From an uncultured Fibrobacter sp. (GTDB lineage: Bacteria; Fibrobacterota; Fibrobacteria; Fibrobacterales; Fibrobacteraceae): a stretch of 15,983 nucleotides of DNA. The DNA is taken from NCBI RefSeq assembly GCF_937877005.1, contig NZ_CALEFV010000220.1, positions 1 to 15,983 of the forward strand, in the 5' to 3' direction. Made by a program: the position numbers and the translations under genes. The notes under the pieces were generated by a model. It was given only the letters and a program-made list of their open reading frames with translations, was not told the DNA's origin and ran no database searches. This document shows, in pieces, positions 6,410 through 14,592 of this stretch. Position 1 is the stretch's first letter. The number at the start of each line of letters is the position of its first letter.

Positions 6410-7687
6410 TCAAAGTAAATCCGGATCTATCGTAGGCTCGTAACCGGGTTCCACGAAATCCTCGGGCGCAATCCCCTTCTTGCGAGCCGCCTTCATCTGC
6501 TTGATGAGCTTACGTTCCGCAGCTTTTGCCTTACGTTGCGCAGCTGTCGCGGCCTTCTCGGCATGACGCTGGGCGCGAGTCTTCCGTTCCTTCAATTCCG
6601 GGAAAACGCATTCGTCAAACTTGTCAAGCGCATTCAAGTCTGATTCCTCATCGAGACTATCGTCAAAGCGCATGTCTGCATCAAAGTCGCGAAATCCTTC
6701 CTCTTCGTCGAACACCGGAGCGTCAGCCGGACACTCCTTCTTGAGCAACTTCAGAATTTGGTCGAATGACTTTTCGAGCGGCACCTTGAACTTCATCTTC
6801 TTCCCTGTCGTCGGATGGATGAGTTCAATCTTCACTGCCTGCAATAACTGCGCGGGCGCCATCTCCAGAACTTTCGCCGCGACATCCTTCATCAAGGGAG
6901 ACACTCGATTCAAGCAACCATCACGTCCATCATACAGCGGATCTCCCACAACCGGGTGTCCCATGTAGCGACTATGCACGCGGATCTGATGCGTGCGGCC
7001 CGATTCCAGTTGCAATTCCAGAAGTGTGGCAAAAGCAAAAAATTTCTTCGCCACAAAGTGGGTTCGGCTCGGTTTTCCGTCACTCACGACCGCCATCTTG
7101 AGACGATTTTTGGGGTTACGGCCAATGGGAGCATCAATGCATCCTTCCAAATCACGAGGACAGCCCCACACGAGCGCATTGTATGTACGATGCAATGTGC
7201 GGGTTTCCAGCTGGTGCGCCAAGTGCCTATGAGCAGCATCATTCTTCGCAACTACCATAAGCCCCGGTGTATCCTTATCCAGACGATGGACTATACCCGG
7301 ACGCAGAGGACCGTTCACGGCAGACAAATTTTCCTTGAAATGGTGCAGAAGTCCTGCCGCAAGCGTACCATTCTGCACGCCGTTACCCGGATGCACCACT
7401 AAGTTACGCGGCTTGTTGAGGACCACAATGTCATCGTCTTCATACACGATATCAAGCGGAATGTCTTCGGGCTCCAGAGTACTAGCTTCCTTTTCGGGAA
7501 TCTTGTCAACCACAACGACCATGCCCGTTTCTACGCGAAAATTCTTGGACGAGGGAACTCCGCCTACCTTGACTTCACCGGCAGCAATCAGTTTCTGAAC
7601 ATCGGTGCGGGACACATTATCCATCACGCTCACAAGGAACTTGTCGATACGTTCGCCGGAATGATTTTCTTTGACGATATAATTCAT
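6410..7687 (-). CDS. RluD-family 23S rRNA pseudouridine synthase with long charged tail
   Basis: Converts uridine to pseudouridine in rRNA, probably in 23S rRNA, as RluD/RluC do. An N-terminal S4 RNA-binding domain (about 11-62, GERIDKFLVSVM...SRTDVQKLIAAGEVKVGG) is followed by the RluA-type catalytic domain (about 80-310). That domain has the motif GIVHRLDKDTPGLMVVAKN with catalytic Asp137 and the later GRTHQIRVH and GHPVVGDPLY. Family members usually end near residue 320. This one continues with about 45 strongly acidic residues (319-365), then about 40 Lys/Arg/Ala-rich residues (366-405) and a short acidic end, 425 in all. It starts 2 bp after lspA, which suggests translational coupling. 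The family is certain; the exact target uridine is not. Confidence 0.92.
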   Translation of the reverse strand: MNYIVKENHSGERIDKFLVSVMDNVSRTDVQKLIAAGEVKVGGVPSSKNFRVETGMVVVVDKIPEKEASTLEPEDIPLDIVYEDDDIVVLNKPRNLVVHPGNGVQNGTLAAGLLHHFKENLSAVNGPLRPGIVHRLDKDTPGLMVVAKNDAAHRHLAHQLETRTLHRTYNALVWGCPRDLEGCIDAPIGRNPKNRLKMAVVSDGKPSRTHFVAKKFFAFATLLELQLESGRTHQIRVHSRYMGHPVVGDPLYDGRDGCLNRVSPLMKDVAAKVLEMAPAQLLQAVKIELIHPTTGKKMKFKVPLEKSFDQILKLLKKECPADAPVFDEEEGFRDFDADMRFDDSLDEESDLNALDKFDECVFPELKERKTRAQRHAEKAATAAQRKAKAAERKLIKQMKAARKKGIAPEDFVEPGYEPTIDPDLL

Positions 7688-7689
7688 GA

Positions 7690-8241
7690 CTACTTCTGTT
7701 CTTTTTCTTCCTTGATTTGCTTGTGCAATTTCTTCAAGACGACTGGCGAAAGAATTACAACGGCAACACCGACCGTCACAAAGGAATCCGCGACATTGAA
7801 TGTCGGGAAACGCGTCATGATAAAGTCAGGAAAATCGCAATCAATAAAATCTACCACCATCTGAAGACGCATGCGGTCAATAAAGTTTCCGACAGCTCCT
7901 CCAAGAATCATCACGACTCCTAGGCGACTCATCCAGTCCCGTTTATCGATGGACTTGTAGAACCACAAAAGGACTATAGTTGCGACAATCGAAATAAGCA
8001 AGAAGAAAAGCCACGGCGGCAAGAACGGCATCAGGTCCTGCGGACGGCTACTGAAAGCGGCTCCCTTATTGAACACCAACTGAAAGCGGATCCAATCGCC
8101 TATCACGTTGATGTAGTCATGGTTCGGAGCCCCCGTATCGTTCGTGAAGCGCACAAGCGCCCACAGCTTTGTAAGCTGGTCAGCAACAATGCTAAAAAGG
8201 ATAACACCTAAATGAAACGGCCACTTATTGTAAAATTTCAT
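7690..8241 (-). CDS. lspA: Lipoprotein signal peptidase (signal peptidase II)
   Basis: Inner-membrane aspartyl protease that cleaves the signal peptide of diacylglyceryl-modified prolipoproteins. The 183 residues show the family blocks: Asp21 in VADQLTK within the first membrane span, the FNKGAAFS loop (57-64), GGAVGNFIDR with catalytic Asp122, VVDFID (129-134), and FPTFNVADSFVTVG with catalytic Asp152. Four hydrophobic spans are visible (about 8-27, 76-95, 105-120, 150-169), and the C-terminal KKLHKQIKEEKEQK faces the cytoplasm. The length is slightly above the usual 160-170. It lies 11 bp after the squalene synthase-type gene and 2 bp before rluD, an arrangement in which lspA-rluD adjacency is common in bacteria. 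Confidence 0.96.
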   Translation of the reverse strand: MKFYNKWPFHLGVILFSIVADQLTKLWALVRFTNDTGAPNHDYINVIGDWIRFQLVFNKGAAFSSRPQDLMPFLPPWLFFLLISIVATIVLLWFYKSIDKRDWMSRLGVVMILGGAVGNFIDRMRLQMVVDFIDCDFPDFIMTRFPTFNVADSFVTVGVAVVILSPVVLKKLHKQIKEEKEQK

Positions 8242-8252
8242 TCAATGTCAGG

Positions 8253-9365
8253 CTACTTGAGGCCCGCCTCCATCTTCAAATTGTCGTAGGTTTTCACGAT
8301 CCAGCGATCAGAATAGAAATGCAATGTCGTAGACTTGATAATCCGCTTTACCGTATCGCGAGAAATTTTCACCTTCTTATCGCTTGCAAAAAGACTAGAA
8401 CCATCACCGATTAGCTTCATGTTTTCGGCAGCCATAAAGAGCGGCCACAAGCAGAAAAGCCTAGTGCGCATCTTTATCGAAGGGATCCATTTCGTATAGG
8501 CTATAGCATCGTCCAAATGCCCCCACGCCTTTTTCACGAGTTCACCCATCACGGCGGCACGACGCCTGTCAAAATATTCGCGGTTATCGGAAGGATTTTC
8601 AAACATTTCGTAAGAATGTGCAAAGCCATGCCTACGGCAAATTTCCTCGGGGACAAAGCAGACGCGACGTTCCGAATCCTCGATACAATCCTTCACTATA
8701 TTCGCCACCTGTAAGGCAAGGCCAAAACTCACATCGAGTTTCTGCATCTCGGCCTTGCGGGCTTCGTTGATCAGGCACGTATCAGCCGCAAACAGATTCG
8801 TCAAGAGCTTACCAACAATACCAGCCACATAGTAACAGTACTCGTCAAGGTCCGCGACGCGTTCTAGCGTGAACCAGCCAGAACTGAGAGCCACCTCCTG
8901 TCTCAAGGCAAACTTCGCCATGCCTTGACACATCTCAACAGTCACCGCACGCACGGGAGCCGCATATTCTTCGGACAGTTCCTTGAGCAGAGGCACCACC
9001 ACATGAGTATGGAGACAAAGATTCATGTAGGGATGATCCGACTTACGCCAGCTTTCAGGCAGGGCCTTTTCAAATGTCGAGACAGCATCTTCACGAAGTT
9101 CGGCAGTCTTGAAAATGTCAGCAAAAAGGCCGAGCAGGACATCTTTTTCAGACGCCTTCATGTCAGGATCGTCTTCGACGGTATCCGCAATGCGCAGGTA
9201 CAGATAGGCAAGCAAAATACTCTTGTGAAGTTTACCCTTTAAGACATTGATATTGAGAGCAAATGTCCTCGACACCTGCAACAGAATATCTTCGGCATAC
9301 TTCCAGGCTTCACGACCTTCCAGGACATTCTCGCCAACGCCTACACATTCAAGAATATTCGACAT
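8253..9365 (-). CDS. Squalene/phytoene synthase-type prenyltransferase (squalene synthase-like)
   Basis: Head-to-head condensation of two prenyl diphosphates, most likely farnesyl diphosphate to squalene or a related C30 product. The 370 residues carry both Asp-rich motifs: YLYLRIADTVEDD (first motif at 61-66) and VANIVKDCIED (220-230). The DLDEYCYYVAGIVGKLLTNLF block (172-192) is closer to squalene synthase than to CrtB or dehydrosqualene synthases. No C-terminal membrane anchor is seen, unlike eukaryotic squalene synthase. The frame is open up to 9398, but the ATG at 9365 was chosen because an AGGGGAG ribosome binding site precedes it and it avoids overlap with the upstream gene. No squalene cyclase or desaturase lies nearby, so the end product is unknown. 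Confidence 0.88.
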   Translation of the reverse strand: MSNILECVGVGENVLEGREAWKYAEDILLQVSRTFALNINVLKGKLHKSILLAYLYLRIADTVEDDPDMKASEKDVLLGLFADIFKTAELREDAVSTFEKALPESWRKSDHPYMNLCLHTHVVVPLLKELSEEYAAPVRAVTVEMCQGMAKFALRQEVALSSGWFTLERVADLDEYCYYVAGIVGKLLTNLFAADTCLINEARKAEMQKLDVSFGLALQVANIVKDCIEDSERRVCFVPEEICRRHGFAHSYEMFENPSDNREYFDRRRAAVMGELVKKAWGHLDDAIAYTKWIPSIKMRTRLFCLWPLFMAAENMKLIGDGSSLFASDKKVKISRDTVKRIIKSTTLHFYSDRWIVKTYDNLKMEAGLK

Positions 9366-9378
9366 TCTCACCACTCCC

Positions 9379-9936
9379 CTAGTACATTGTTTCCGCATAA
9401 ATATCGGGCGGAATCTTTTTCGTCTTCGCCATGGCGTTCACGTACTTCCAGAGTCGACCATGTGCTTCCGCATTCTTCAGTTTCTTCGTATAGCTCCAGA
9501 TAGTCCGGTTATGTACATCAGACTCGTTTCTGAAAGTACCCTTGATTTCCGTTTCGTAACGGACCCTGCGATATTCCAGGAAATAAGCCGACTGAAAAAG
9601 TTCCGCAGTCTTCTTCTTTGCTCCGCTACACACCATGACCGCAAAGACGACAAATACTGGACACGAGGCAAAACCGTAATACCAAGGATAATCCAGCCAT
9701 TTGAAAAGAATCCATATCGCAGGAATTGCCGACAGCAAAATTGTCAGGAACGAAAACAGCATATCCAAAGTCCCCCAGTATCCATGCCAGGCAGGAACAT
9801 AGGCCCACTTAATTCCCTTCTTGACCAGTTTCTTCAAATAACGTGGGTAAGACACGCGATAGAACCAAAAATACAACCCAACCCAAAATAAAACCGGAAC
9901 CCAGAACCAATAATCCATTGTCTCAAAAAATTGCAT
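9379..9936 (-). CDS. Small membrane protein of unknown function, first gene of the operon
   Basis: A 185-residue protein that I do not recognise. It starts MQFFETMDYWFWVPVLFWVG and has three likely membrane spans, at about 8-27, 60-80 and 86-106. The rest (107-185) is a charged, soluble, Lys/Arg-rich tail without known motif. The frame extends upstream to a TTG, but the ATG at 9936 lies 6 nt after a TACATTTG box, so it is the better start and the transcript may be nearly leaderless. It is the promoter-proximal gene of the unit that leads into the squalene synthase-like gene 13 bp downstream. A role near the membrane with that enzyme is possible from position only. Confidence 0.75.
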   Translation of the reverse strand: MQFFETMDYWFWVPVLFWVGLYFWFYRVSYPRYLKKLVKKGIKWAYVPAWHGYWGTLDMLFSFLTILLSAIPAIWILFKWLDYPWYYGFASCPVFVVFAVMVCSGAKKKTAELFQSAYFLEYRRVRYETEIKGTFRNESDVHNRTIWSYTKKLKNAEAHGRLWKYVNAMAKTKKIPPDIYAETMY

Positions 9937-9941
9937 ACGGC

Positions 9942-9959
9942 GCAAATGTAGAAATTTGC
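9942..9959 (-). promoter_or_regulatory. Promoter and inverted repeat of the five-gene envelope operon
   Basis: The minus strand reads TACATTTG at 9943-9950, an exact match to TAnnTTTG, 6 nt before the ATG. The box forms one arm of an 18-bp inverted repeat, GCAAATTTCTACATTTGC. Nearly the same sequence (CAAATTTCTAGATTTG) lies before tgt. A role as an operator is inference. Confidence 0.5.
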
Positions 9960-10007
9960 TAAAAAGACCGGATTTGCCTTAAATGCATTATAGAGGGCTA
10001 CCAGAAG

Positions 10008-10056
10008 CAATCAAGACAAACTTTTTTTTTATTTTATTGACAATCAAGGACTTACG
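10008..10056 (+). promoter_or_regulatory. dnaA 5' region: AT-rich tract and repeated CAATCAAG
   Basis: A T-rich run (10021-10039) with a TATTTT box (10030-10035) lies 21 nt before the dnaA ATG. CAATCAAG occurs at 10008-10015 and 10041-10048 and again inside the gene at 10116-10123. The second copy includes AAGGA, a good ribosome binding site 6 nt before ATG 10057. The exact promoter cannot be fixed by eye. Confidence 0.4.
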
Positions 10057-11517
10057 ATGGCGGTCCGATGTCAAGAAAGCCCTTTTTTGCCAATGGATCG
10101 CAACGACTTATCAACAATCAAGGCTACAATTTCTAAATTAGAAGCCCTAATTGTTGATAGATTTGATACTCCTGTAGTGGAAGAGGATGCGAAAATGCAA
10201 GCTGAATGGGAAAGATGTTTGAACTACCTCCGTGGGATGCTTTCGGATACGGTATTCAAGACTTATTTTGCACAGACCAAACTCATTAGCCTCACAACCG
10301 GTCATGCAGTTGTGTCCATTCCTTCCGGACTGGATACCGCAGTCTATTCCGCCTACAAGGAACTCATTCGCCTCGGCTGGCGCGAAGCCACTCATGACGA
10401 ATCCGCAATCGAATTCGAATTTCAGCCGCAAGAAGCTATTGCCCAGCCGTCTTCCGCATCAAACAGCTTCAAGGATTTTCTGAAACCGAGTATTCCGCTT
10501 TCGGGATCGTTCCGATTTGAAAATTTCGTGCCGGGCGACAAGGCCCAACTTGCATTCAACGCAGCTCTTGCCGTTGCCCGTAACCCTGACGGCACGCAGT
10601 ACAATCCCCTGTTCATCTATGGTTCTTCCGGACTGGGAAAAACGCACTTGCTCCAGGCTATCGGAAACTACATCCTAGAAGACGATCCGACCAAGCGAGT
10701 CTGCTACCTGACATCCGAAGATTTTTCCCAGCAGTACATGAAATGTCTGCGTGAACAGCGCATCACTGAAATGTCCGACTTCTACAGGAACGAAGTCGAC
10801 ATCCTACTCATTGACGACATTCAGAACTGGACCGGCAAATACGAAACACAGAACGAATTTTTCCTGATCTTTAACGCACTGCATCAGGCCGGAAAGCAGA
10901 TCGTGCTGACATCCGACGCTCCCGCTGCCGAAGTCAAGAATCTTTCCGACCGCCTCGTAAGCCGCTTTGCCTGGGGTCTCACCGTCGACATCCAACCGCC
11001 TGATGTTGAAACGCGCGAAGCAATTCTTCACAAGAAGGCCGAGGAACGCCACCTCGAAATCAGCGACGACATTCTGCATTACCTAGCCGAAAGCATCGCA
11101 AGCAATGTCCGCTGTCTCGAAAGCGCCATCATCAAGCTCACACTCCAGTCAAGCCTGATGCACCACGACATCGACATGAGCATTGCCCAGAAAGTTGTCG
11201 CCGAAATCGCCCCGACTCTCCGTCGTCGCGTAAGCCTTGACGCCGTATTGCATACAGTTTCAAAGCACTACGAAGTTCCCGAAGCGAAGCTCATCGAATC
11301 GGGCCGAGGCACCAAGGAAATTTCGAAGGCGCGACAGGTCGCCATGTACCTGATGCGCGAATGCTCGCCCATCAGCCTGCAGAGCATCGGTTCCCGTTTC
11401 GGCGGCAAGGATCACTCCACCGTAGTCCATGCCATCAAGAGCATCAAGAAAGAAATGGAAACCGATCCGAGCTTTGCAAGACTTATCGAAAGCCTAAAAA
11501 ACGCGATTCACGACTAG
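10057..11517 (+). CDS. dnaA: Chromosomal replication initiator protein DnaA
   Basis: AAA+ ATPase that binds DnaA boxes and opens the origin. All domains are present in 486 residues. Domain I is at about 50-120 (WERCLNYLRGMLSDTVFKTYF). A linker follows at about 121-150. Domain III has Walker A GSSGLGKTH (189-197), Walker B ILLIDDIQ (249-256), a sensor region LTSDAPAAE and the typical SDRLVSRFAWGLTVDIQPPD. Domain IV has the DNA-binding signature ARQVAMYLMREC...GSRFGGKDHSTVVHAI. The N terminus has about 48 extra residues before domain I compared with E. coli. The ATG at 10057 has an AAGGA site, while the next ATG (10093) has none. It is divergent from the envelope operon; dnaN is not adjacent. 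Confidence 0.95.
   Translation: MAVRCQESPFLPMDRNDLSTIKATISKLEALIVDRFDTPVVEEDAKMQAEWERCLNYLRGMLSDTVFKTYFAQTKLISLTTGHAVVSIPSGLDTAVYSAYKELIRLGWREATHDESAIEFEFQPQEAIAQPSSASNSFKDFLKPSIPLSGSFRFENFVPGDKAQLAFNAALAVARNPDGTQYNPLFIYGSSGLGKTHLLQAIGNYILEDDPTKRVCYLTSEDFSQQYMKCLREQRITEMSDFYRNEVDILLIDDIQNWTGKYETQNEFFLIFNALHQAGKQIVLTSDAPAAEVKNLSDRLVSRFAWGLTVDIQPPDVETREAILHKKAEERHLEISDDILHYLAESIASNVRCLESAIIKLTLQSSLMHHDIDMSIAQKVVAEIAPTLRRRVSLDAVLHTVSKHYEVPEAKLIESGRGTKEISKARQVAMYLMRECSPISLQSIGSRFGGKDHSTVVHAIKSIKKEMETDPSFARLIESLKNAIHD
10109..10117 (+). promoter_or_regulatory. DnaA-box-like site
   Basis: TTATCAACA differs at one base from the consensus DnaA box TTATCCACA. It lies within the first codons of dnaA. 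A second variant, CTATCAACA, is on the minus strand at 10152-10160. Both could serve autoregulation; single near-matches also occur by chance. Confidence 0.35.
10152..10160 (-). promoter_or_regulatory. Second DnaA-box-like site, opposite orientation
   Basis: The minus strand reads CTATCAACA, two bases from TTATCCACA and sharing TATCAACA with the site at 10109. The two form an inverted pair with a 34-bp gap inside the dnaA coding region. Confidence 0.3.
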
Positions 11518-11556
11518 TGAACCGCAATCTCGCATAAAAGTATCAAAGGGTTATTC

Positions 11557-13356
11557 TTAAGGAGCCTCTTCACTAGATTGAGGAGCAGCACTGGATTGAG
11601 ATGCTGAATTTGACTGAGATGCCGCATTTTTCTTAGCGGCTTTCTTAGCCTTGGCCTTTTCCCTCTTCTCCTTGGCAAGGCGCGCCCTTTCTGCCTTTTT
11701 CTCCCTGGCGATACGGGCCTTTTCCGCCTTTTTTTCCTTTGCGAGACGAGCTTTTTCGGCCTTCTTGGCTTCACGCTCGGCCTTCAGAGCAGCTTTTTCG
11801 GCAGCCTTGGCTTCGCGACGGGCTTTTTCCGCCTCGAGACGGGCTTTCTTTGCATCTACCTTGGTCGGTTCTGCAGCTTCAGGAATGGCAACCTTCTCTT
11901 CGACCGGTTTTGCAACTGCCGATGAATCCATCGAAGCCTGTTCCTTCGTCTGAAGAGCCGCCGCAGCATCACTGGCCATCTTCGCTACCATTGCCGAATC
12001 AAGATCAGGACAAATCAAGTTCTTGTCGCCCTTCTCGCCATTGGCACATTCCATCTTGCCCTGGAAGACTCCCATCTTGTAGGAGCCCCACTGTTTTTTG
12101 GTCAAGCGCTGCGTATAGCAGACCGTATCGCCCGGCATCCACTGGTAGCAGGAATCCTTCACAGTCCAGAAGGTAATCAGTCCATTCGGAAGTCCCTTAT
12201 GGTACACGCCGCCAAAATCACCGAAATCGACAAAGCCCTCGAGATCATTGGCATTGAACGTGAGAGTCAAGTTTTTCTTCTTGAACGGGTTGAAAACCGT
12301 CATGCGGCCATGCATGGCATTACGCTTCATGGGTATTTCTGCCATGAGGAAGTTGCTGTCGGAATACATGCGGACGGTGCCGTTGACAAAGCCCTGCGTA
12401 TAAGGGACTTCCAGGTGTCTAAAGTAATATTCCTTGTCGCTCCTGTCGTAGACGCTGGAGCGGTAGAACTTCGCCACTCCATCGCGCTTGCCGCGCTTGT
12501 ATTTGGCAGTCCAAAACACCTTGCCCCACTCCGGTCCCTGCTTCTTGGGATACAGGGGGTCGTTCATGTAGCCGGTTTCCTCGCCGTGAATAAGTCCATT
12601 GGCATCGACATGACGGATGTTTTCTACATAGCCGTTCCCCGCAAAACCCGTCAGGACACCCTTGTCAAGGCAGCGAAGGTCGCTAAAATCCGTAAAGCGT
12701 GCGATAGCGGACGGCACAAGCTTTTTCGGAAGACCCTTAAGACGAAACAGAGAAGGGTTACGACGGTCATTCTGCTCAGCGACATCGGGCCTATCATGAA
12801 TATTGAAGAAACATCCAATCGAATCCGTCTTGCCGGCATGGGCATTGATATATTCACCAAAAGGCGTCGCGGAGCCATCTTCAAACATAAGGGCAATAGC
12901 CCCTTCCATGGCCCCACCCTTCGCAAAATCAGTCAACACGGGCCCTGATTCCCTGATATGGTCCATGCACTGCGCCACGAACATTTCCTGCGAACAACTA
13001 CTCCCCTTGGGACAAGTAAGCAACCGGGGTTTGGGGACATCCCAAACACGCAGGATCTTTTTAGGTTCGTCTTCGCCACGCCAACCATAGCCACCCTTCT
13101 CGCGGACAGTGTAACAACCGCAAATTTGGGCCTCATCGCGAATGGCTCCGATACGGTCACGCTCCTTGGGAATAACAAACGAGGCTCGTTCTATCCAGCA
13201 ATCAAAATACTCGAAATGGTTTTCATCAGCCATTCCCGGCGTGTTTGCAGCTTCGGCAGAATCGACTGCTGCAACGGCATCTTCAAAATCGTCAGCAAAA
13301 GAGGTTGTAACAGCTAGGGCTGTCACTGCGACACACGTAACAAAAAAACTCTTCAT
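11557..13356 (-). CDS. Secreted protein with MORN-like repeats and TolA-like coiled-coil tail
   Basis: A 599-residue envelope protein of unknown role. A clear signal peptide (1-21, MKSFFVTCVAVTALAVTTSFA) would be cut before DDFEDA. Residues about 50-235 form an unrecognised domain rich in Cys. Residues about 240-440 contain MORN_2-like repeats (NGLIHGEETGYMND, RGKRDGVAKFY, QGFVNGTVRMYSD, RNAMHGRMTVFNP, HKGLPNGLITFW). The mature part holds twelve Cys, an even number that suits disulphides in the periplasm. Residues 502-576 are almost only Lys, Ala, Glu and Arg in heptad-like units (KARLAKEKKAEKAR...), a probable long helix like that of TolA, ending in a Ser/Gln-rich tail. It is convergent with dnaA, 39 bp apart, and has its own promoter box 8 nt before ATG. 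MORN_2 identity is by eye. Confidence 0.8.
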   Translation of the reverse strand: MKSFFVTCVAVTALAVTTSFADDFEDAVAAVDSAEAANTPGMADENHFEYFDCWIERASFVIPKERDRIGAIRDEAQICGCYTVREKGGYGWRGEDEPKKILRVWDVPKPRLLTCPKGSSCSQEMFVAQCMDHIRESGPVLTDFAKGGAMEGAIALMFEDGSATPFGEYINAHAGKTDSIGCFFNIHDRPDVAEQNDRRNPSLFRLKGLPKKLVPSAIARFTDFSDLRCLDKGVLTGFAGNGYVENIRHVDANGLIHGEETGYMNDPLYPKKQGPEWGKVFWTAKYKRGKRDGVAKFYRSSVYDRSDKEYYFRHLEVPYTQGFVNGTVRMYSDSNFLMAEIPMKRNAMHGRMTVFNPFKKKNLTLTFNANDLEGFVDFGDFGGVYHKGLPNGLITFWTVKDSCYQWMPGDTVCYTQRLTKKQWGSYKMGVFQGKMECANGEKGDKNLICPDLDSAMVAKMASDAAAALQTKEQASMDSSAVAKPVEEKVAIPEAAEPTKVDAKKARLEAEKARREAKAAEKAALKAEREAKKAEKARLAKEKKAEKARIAREKKAERARLAKEKREKAKAKKAAKKNAASQSNSASQSSAAPQSSEEAP

Positions 13357-13364
13357 ACGCTTCT

Positions 13365-13370
13365 AATTTA
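13365..13370 (-). promoter_or_regulatory. Putative -10 box of the MORN-like gene
   Basis: TAAATT on the minus strand ends 8 nt before the ATG at 13356, the same layout as the 9936 gene. The surroundings (13357-13400) are very A/T-rich, which makes a chance match more likely here than elsewhere. Confidence 0.35.
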
Positions 13371-13447
13371 TATTTATATGGAGCCCTTGTCTTTTAAAAA
13401 ATCTTTACAAGAGCATAAACTTTTACCTTAGGGAAGCCTTTTCCAGC

Positions 13448-14587
13448 CTAATCCGCATCATGTTGAAGTTGCGGAATTAGAGCCGATGACCATTCTTCGA
13501 AATCGCCATCTTCGATGTGATCGCGAGCCTGCTGCATCAAGCGCAGATAGAAATGCAAATTGTGGAGCGTCGAAAGCGTCCAGCCTAGGGGTTCCTTGGC
13601 CTTGAAAAGATGACGCAGGTAGGCGCGGGTGTAATTGCGACAGCAATGGCAGTCGCATTCCGGATCCAGTGGGCGACCATCATCGGCAAACTTAGCATTC
13701 TTGTAGCGGAGCACTCCCCTGCTAGTGTACACGAGGCCGTCCTGAGCGTTCTTGGCGGGCAAAATGCAGTCAAACATGTCAACCCCGCACTTGATGAGTT
13801 CCAGCAGATTCCAGGGCGTACCAACCCCCATCACATAGCGAGCGCGATCTACAGGCAGTGAATTTGTACAGAAATCCGCAATTTCGTACATGGTTTCTAC
13901 AGGTTCGCCTACAGAAAGGCCCCCCATGGCGTAACCGTCGGGAGCGATTTCCTTGAGGGCGTCAATGGATTTTTGGCGGAGTTCCTTGTGCATGCCACCC
14001 TGAACAATCCCAAAAAAGTATTGCGGGTAACCATGGAGCGGCGGATTTTCATGGAGCCAGTCCATCGCCCGGCGAGTCCATTTAAGCGTCAGGTCGAGCG
14101 AGTGCGCAGCCTCTTCGAGGGTGCTCGGGTAAGGCGTGCATTCATCGAAGGCCATGATGATATCCGCGCCAATTTCGCGTTGTGCCTTCATAACCGATTC
14201 AGGCGTAAACTTGTGGCAACTGCCATCCAGCAGACTCTTGAATTCTACACCATCTTCTGTAATGTGGCGAAAATCCTTCAGGCTCCATACTTGGAATCCG
14301 CCGCTGTCGGTGAGCATGGGGCCGTTCCAGCCCATGAACTTCTGCACGCCGCCCATCCTGGCCACAAGTTCCGTGCCTGGGCGCAGATACAGATGGTACG
14401 TGTTCGCCAAGATGATTTGCGCATGCATTTCGCGGAGGTCGCGCGACGAGAGTCCCTTCACGCTCGCAAGAGTCCCCACCGGCATAAAAATCGGCGTTTC
14501 GACTGTACCGTGGGCGGTACGGAGCCTGCCACGGCGGGCCTTGCTGCGGTCGCTTGTCTTAAGAAGTTCAAAGGGATTCGGATTCAC
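13448..14587 (-). CDS. tgt: Queuine/preQ1 tRNA-guanine transglycosylase
   Basis: Exchanges guanine-34 of GUN-anticodon tRNAs for the queuosine precursor preQ1. With the GTG start at 14587 the protein has 379 residues, the normal length. Visible are LTDSGGFQVWSL with Asp94, AFDECTPYP, the GIVQGG loop, FDCILPAKNAQDG with nucleophile Asp273, and the zinc site Cys311, Cys313, Cys316 (DPECDCHCCRNY) with His342. Lys replaces Arg in the usual LPTRNARNG. The frame stays open to an ATG at 14635, but homology begins only at NPFELLKT. A TAGATTTG box lies 5 nt before the GTG and inside the longer frame, so the longer start would lie upstream of the promoter. No other queuosine gene is in the window. Confidence 0.95.
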   Translation of the reverse strand: MNPNPFELLKTSDRSKARRGRLRTAHGTVETPIFMPVGTLASVKGLSSRDLREMHAQIILANTYHLYLRPGTELVARMGGVQKFMGWNGPMLTDSGGFQVWSLKDFRHITEDGVEFKSLLDGSCHKFTPESVMKAQREIGADIIMAFDECTPYPSTLEEAAHSLDLTLKWTRRAMDWLHENPPLHGYPQYFFGIVQGGMHKELRQKSIDALKEIAPDGYAMGGLSVGEPVETMYEIADFCTNSLPVDRARYVMGVGTPWNLLELIKCGVDMFDCILPAKNAQDGLVYTSRGVLRYKNAKFADDGRPLDPECDCHCCRNYTRAYLRHLFKAKEPLGWTLSTLHNLHFYLRLMQQARDHIEDGDFEEWSSALIPQLQHDAD

Positions 14588-14592
14588 GAATA

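Noticed and set aside
5453..6418. 321-codon plus-strand frame opposite the Mur ligase
   Set aside because: It mirrors the codon bias of the minus-strand gene and has no recognisable motif or ribosome binding site.
9366..9398. Upstream ATG of the squalene synthase-like gene
   Set aside because: It would overlap the preceding gene and lacks a ribosome binding site, whereas the ATG at 9365 has AGGGGAG upstream.
11514..11774. 86-codon Lys/Arg/Pro-rich minus-strand frame
   Set aside because: It is the other minus-strand frame of the repetitive coiled-coil coding region of the MORN-like gene; the composition is explained by that repeat.
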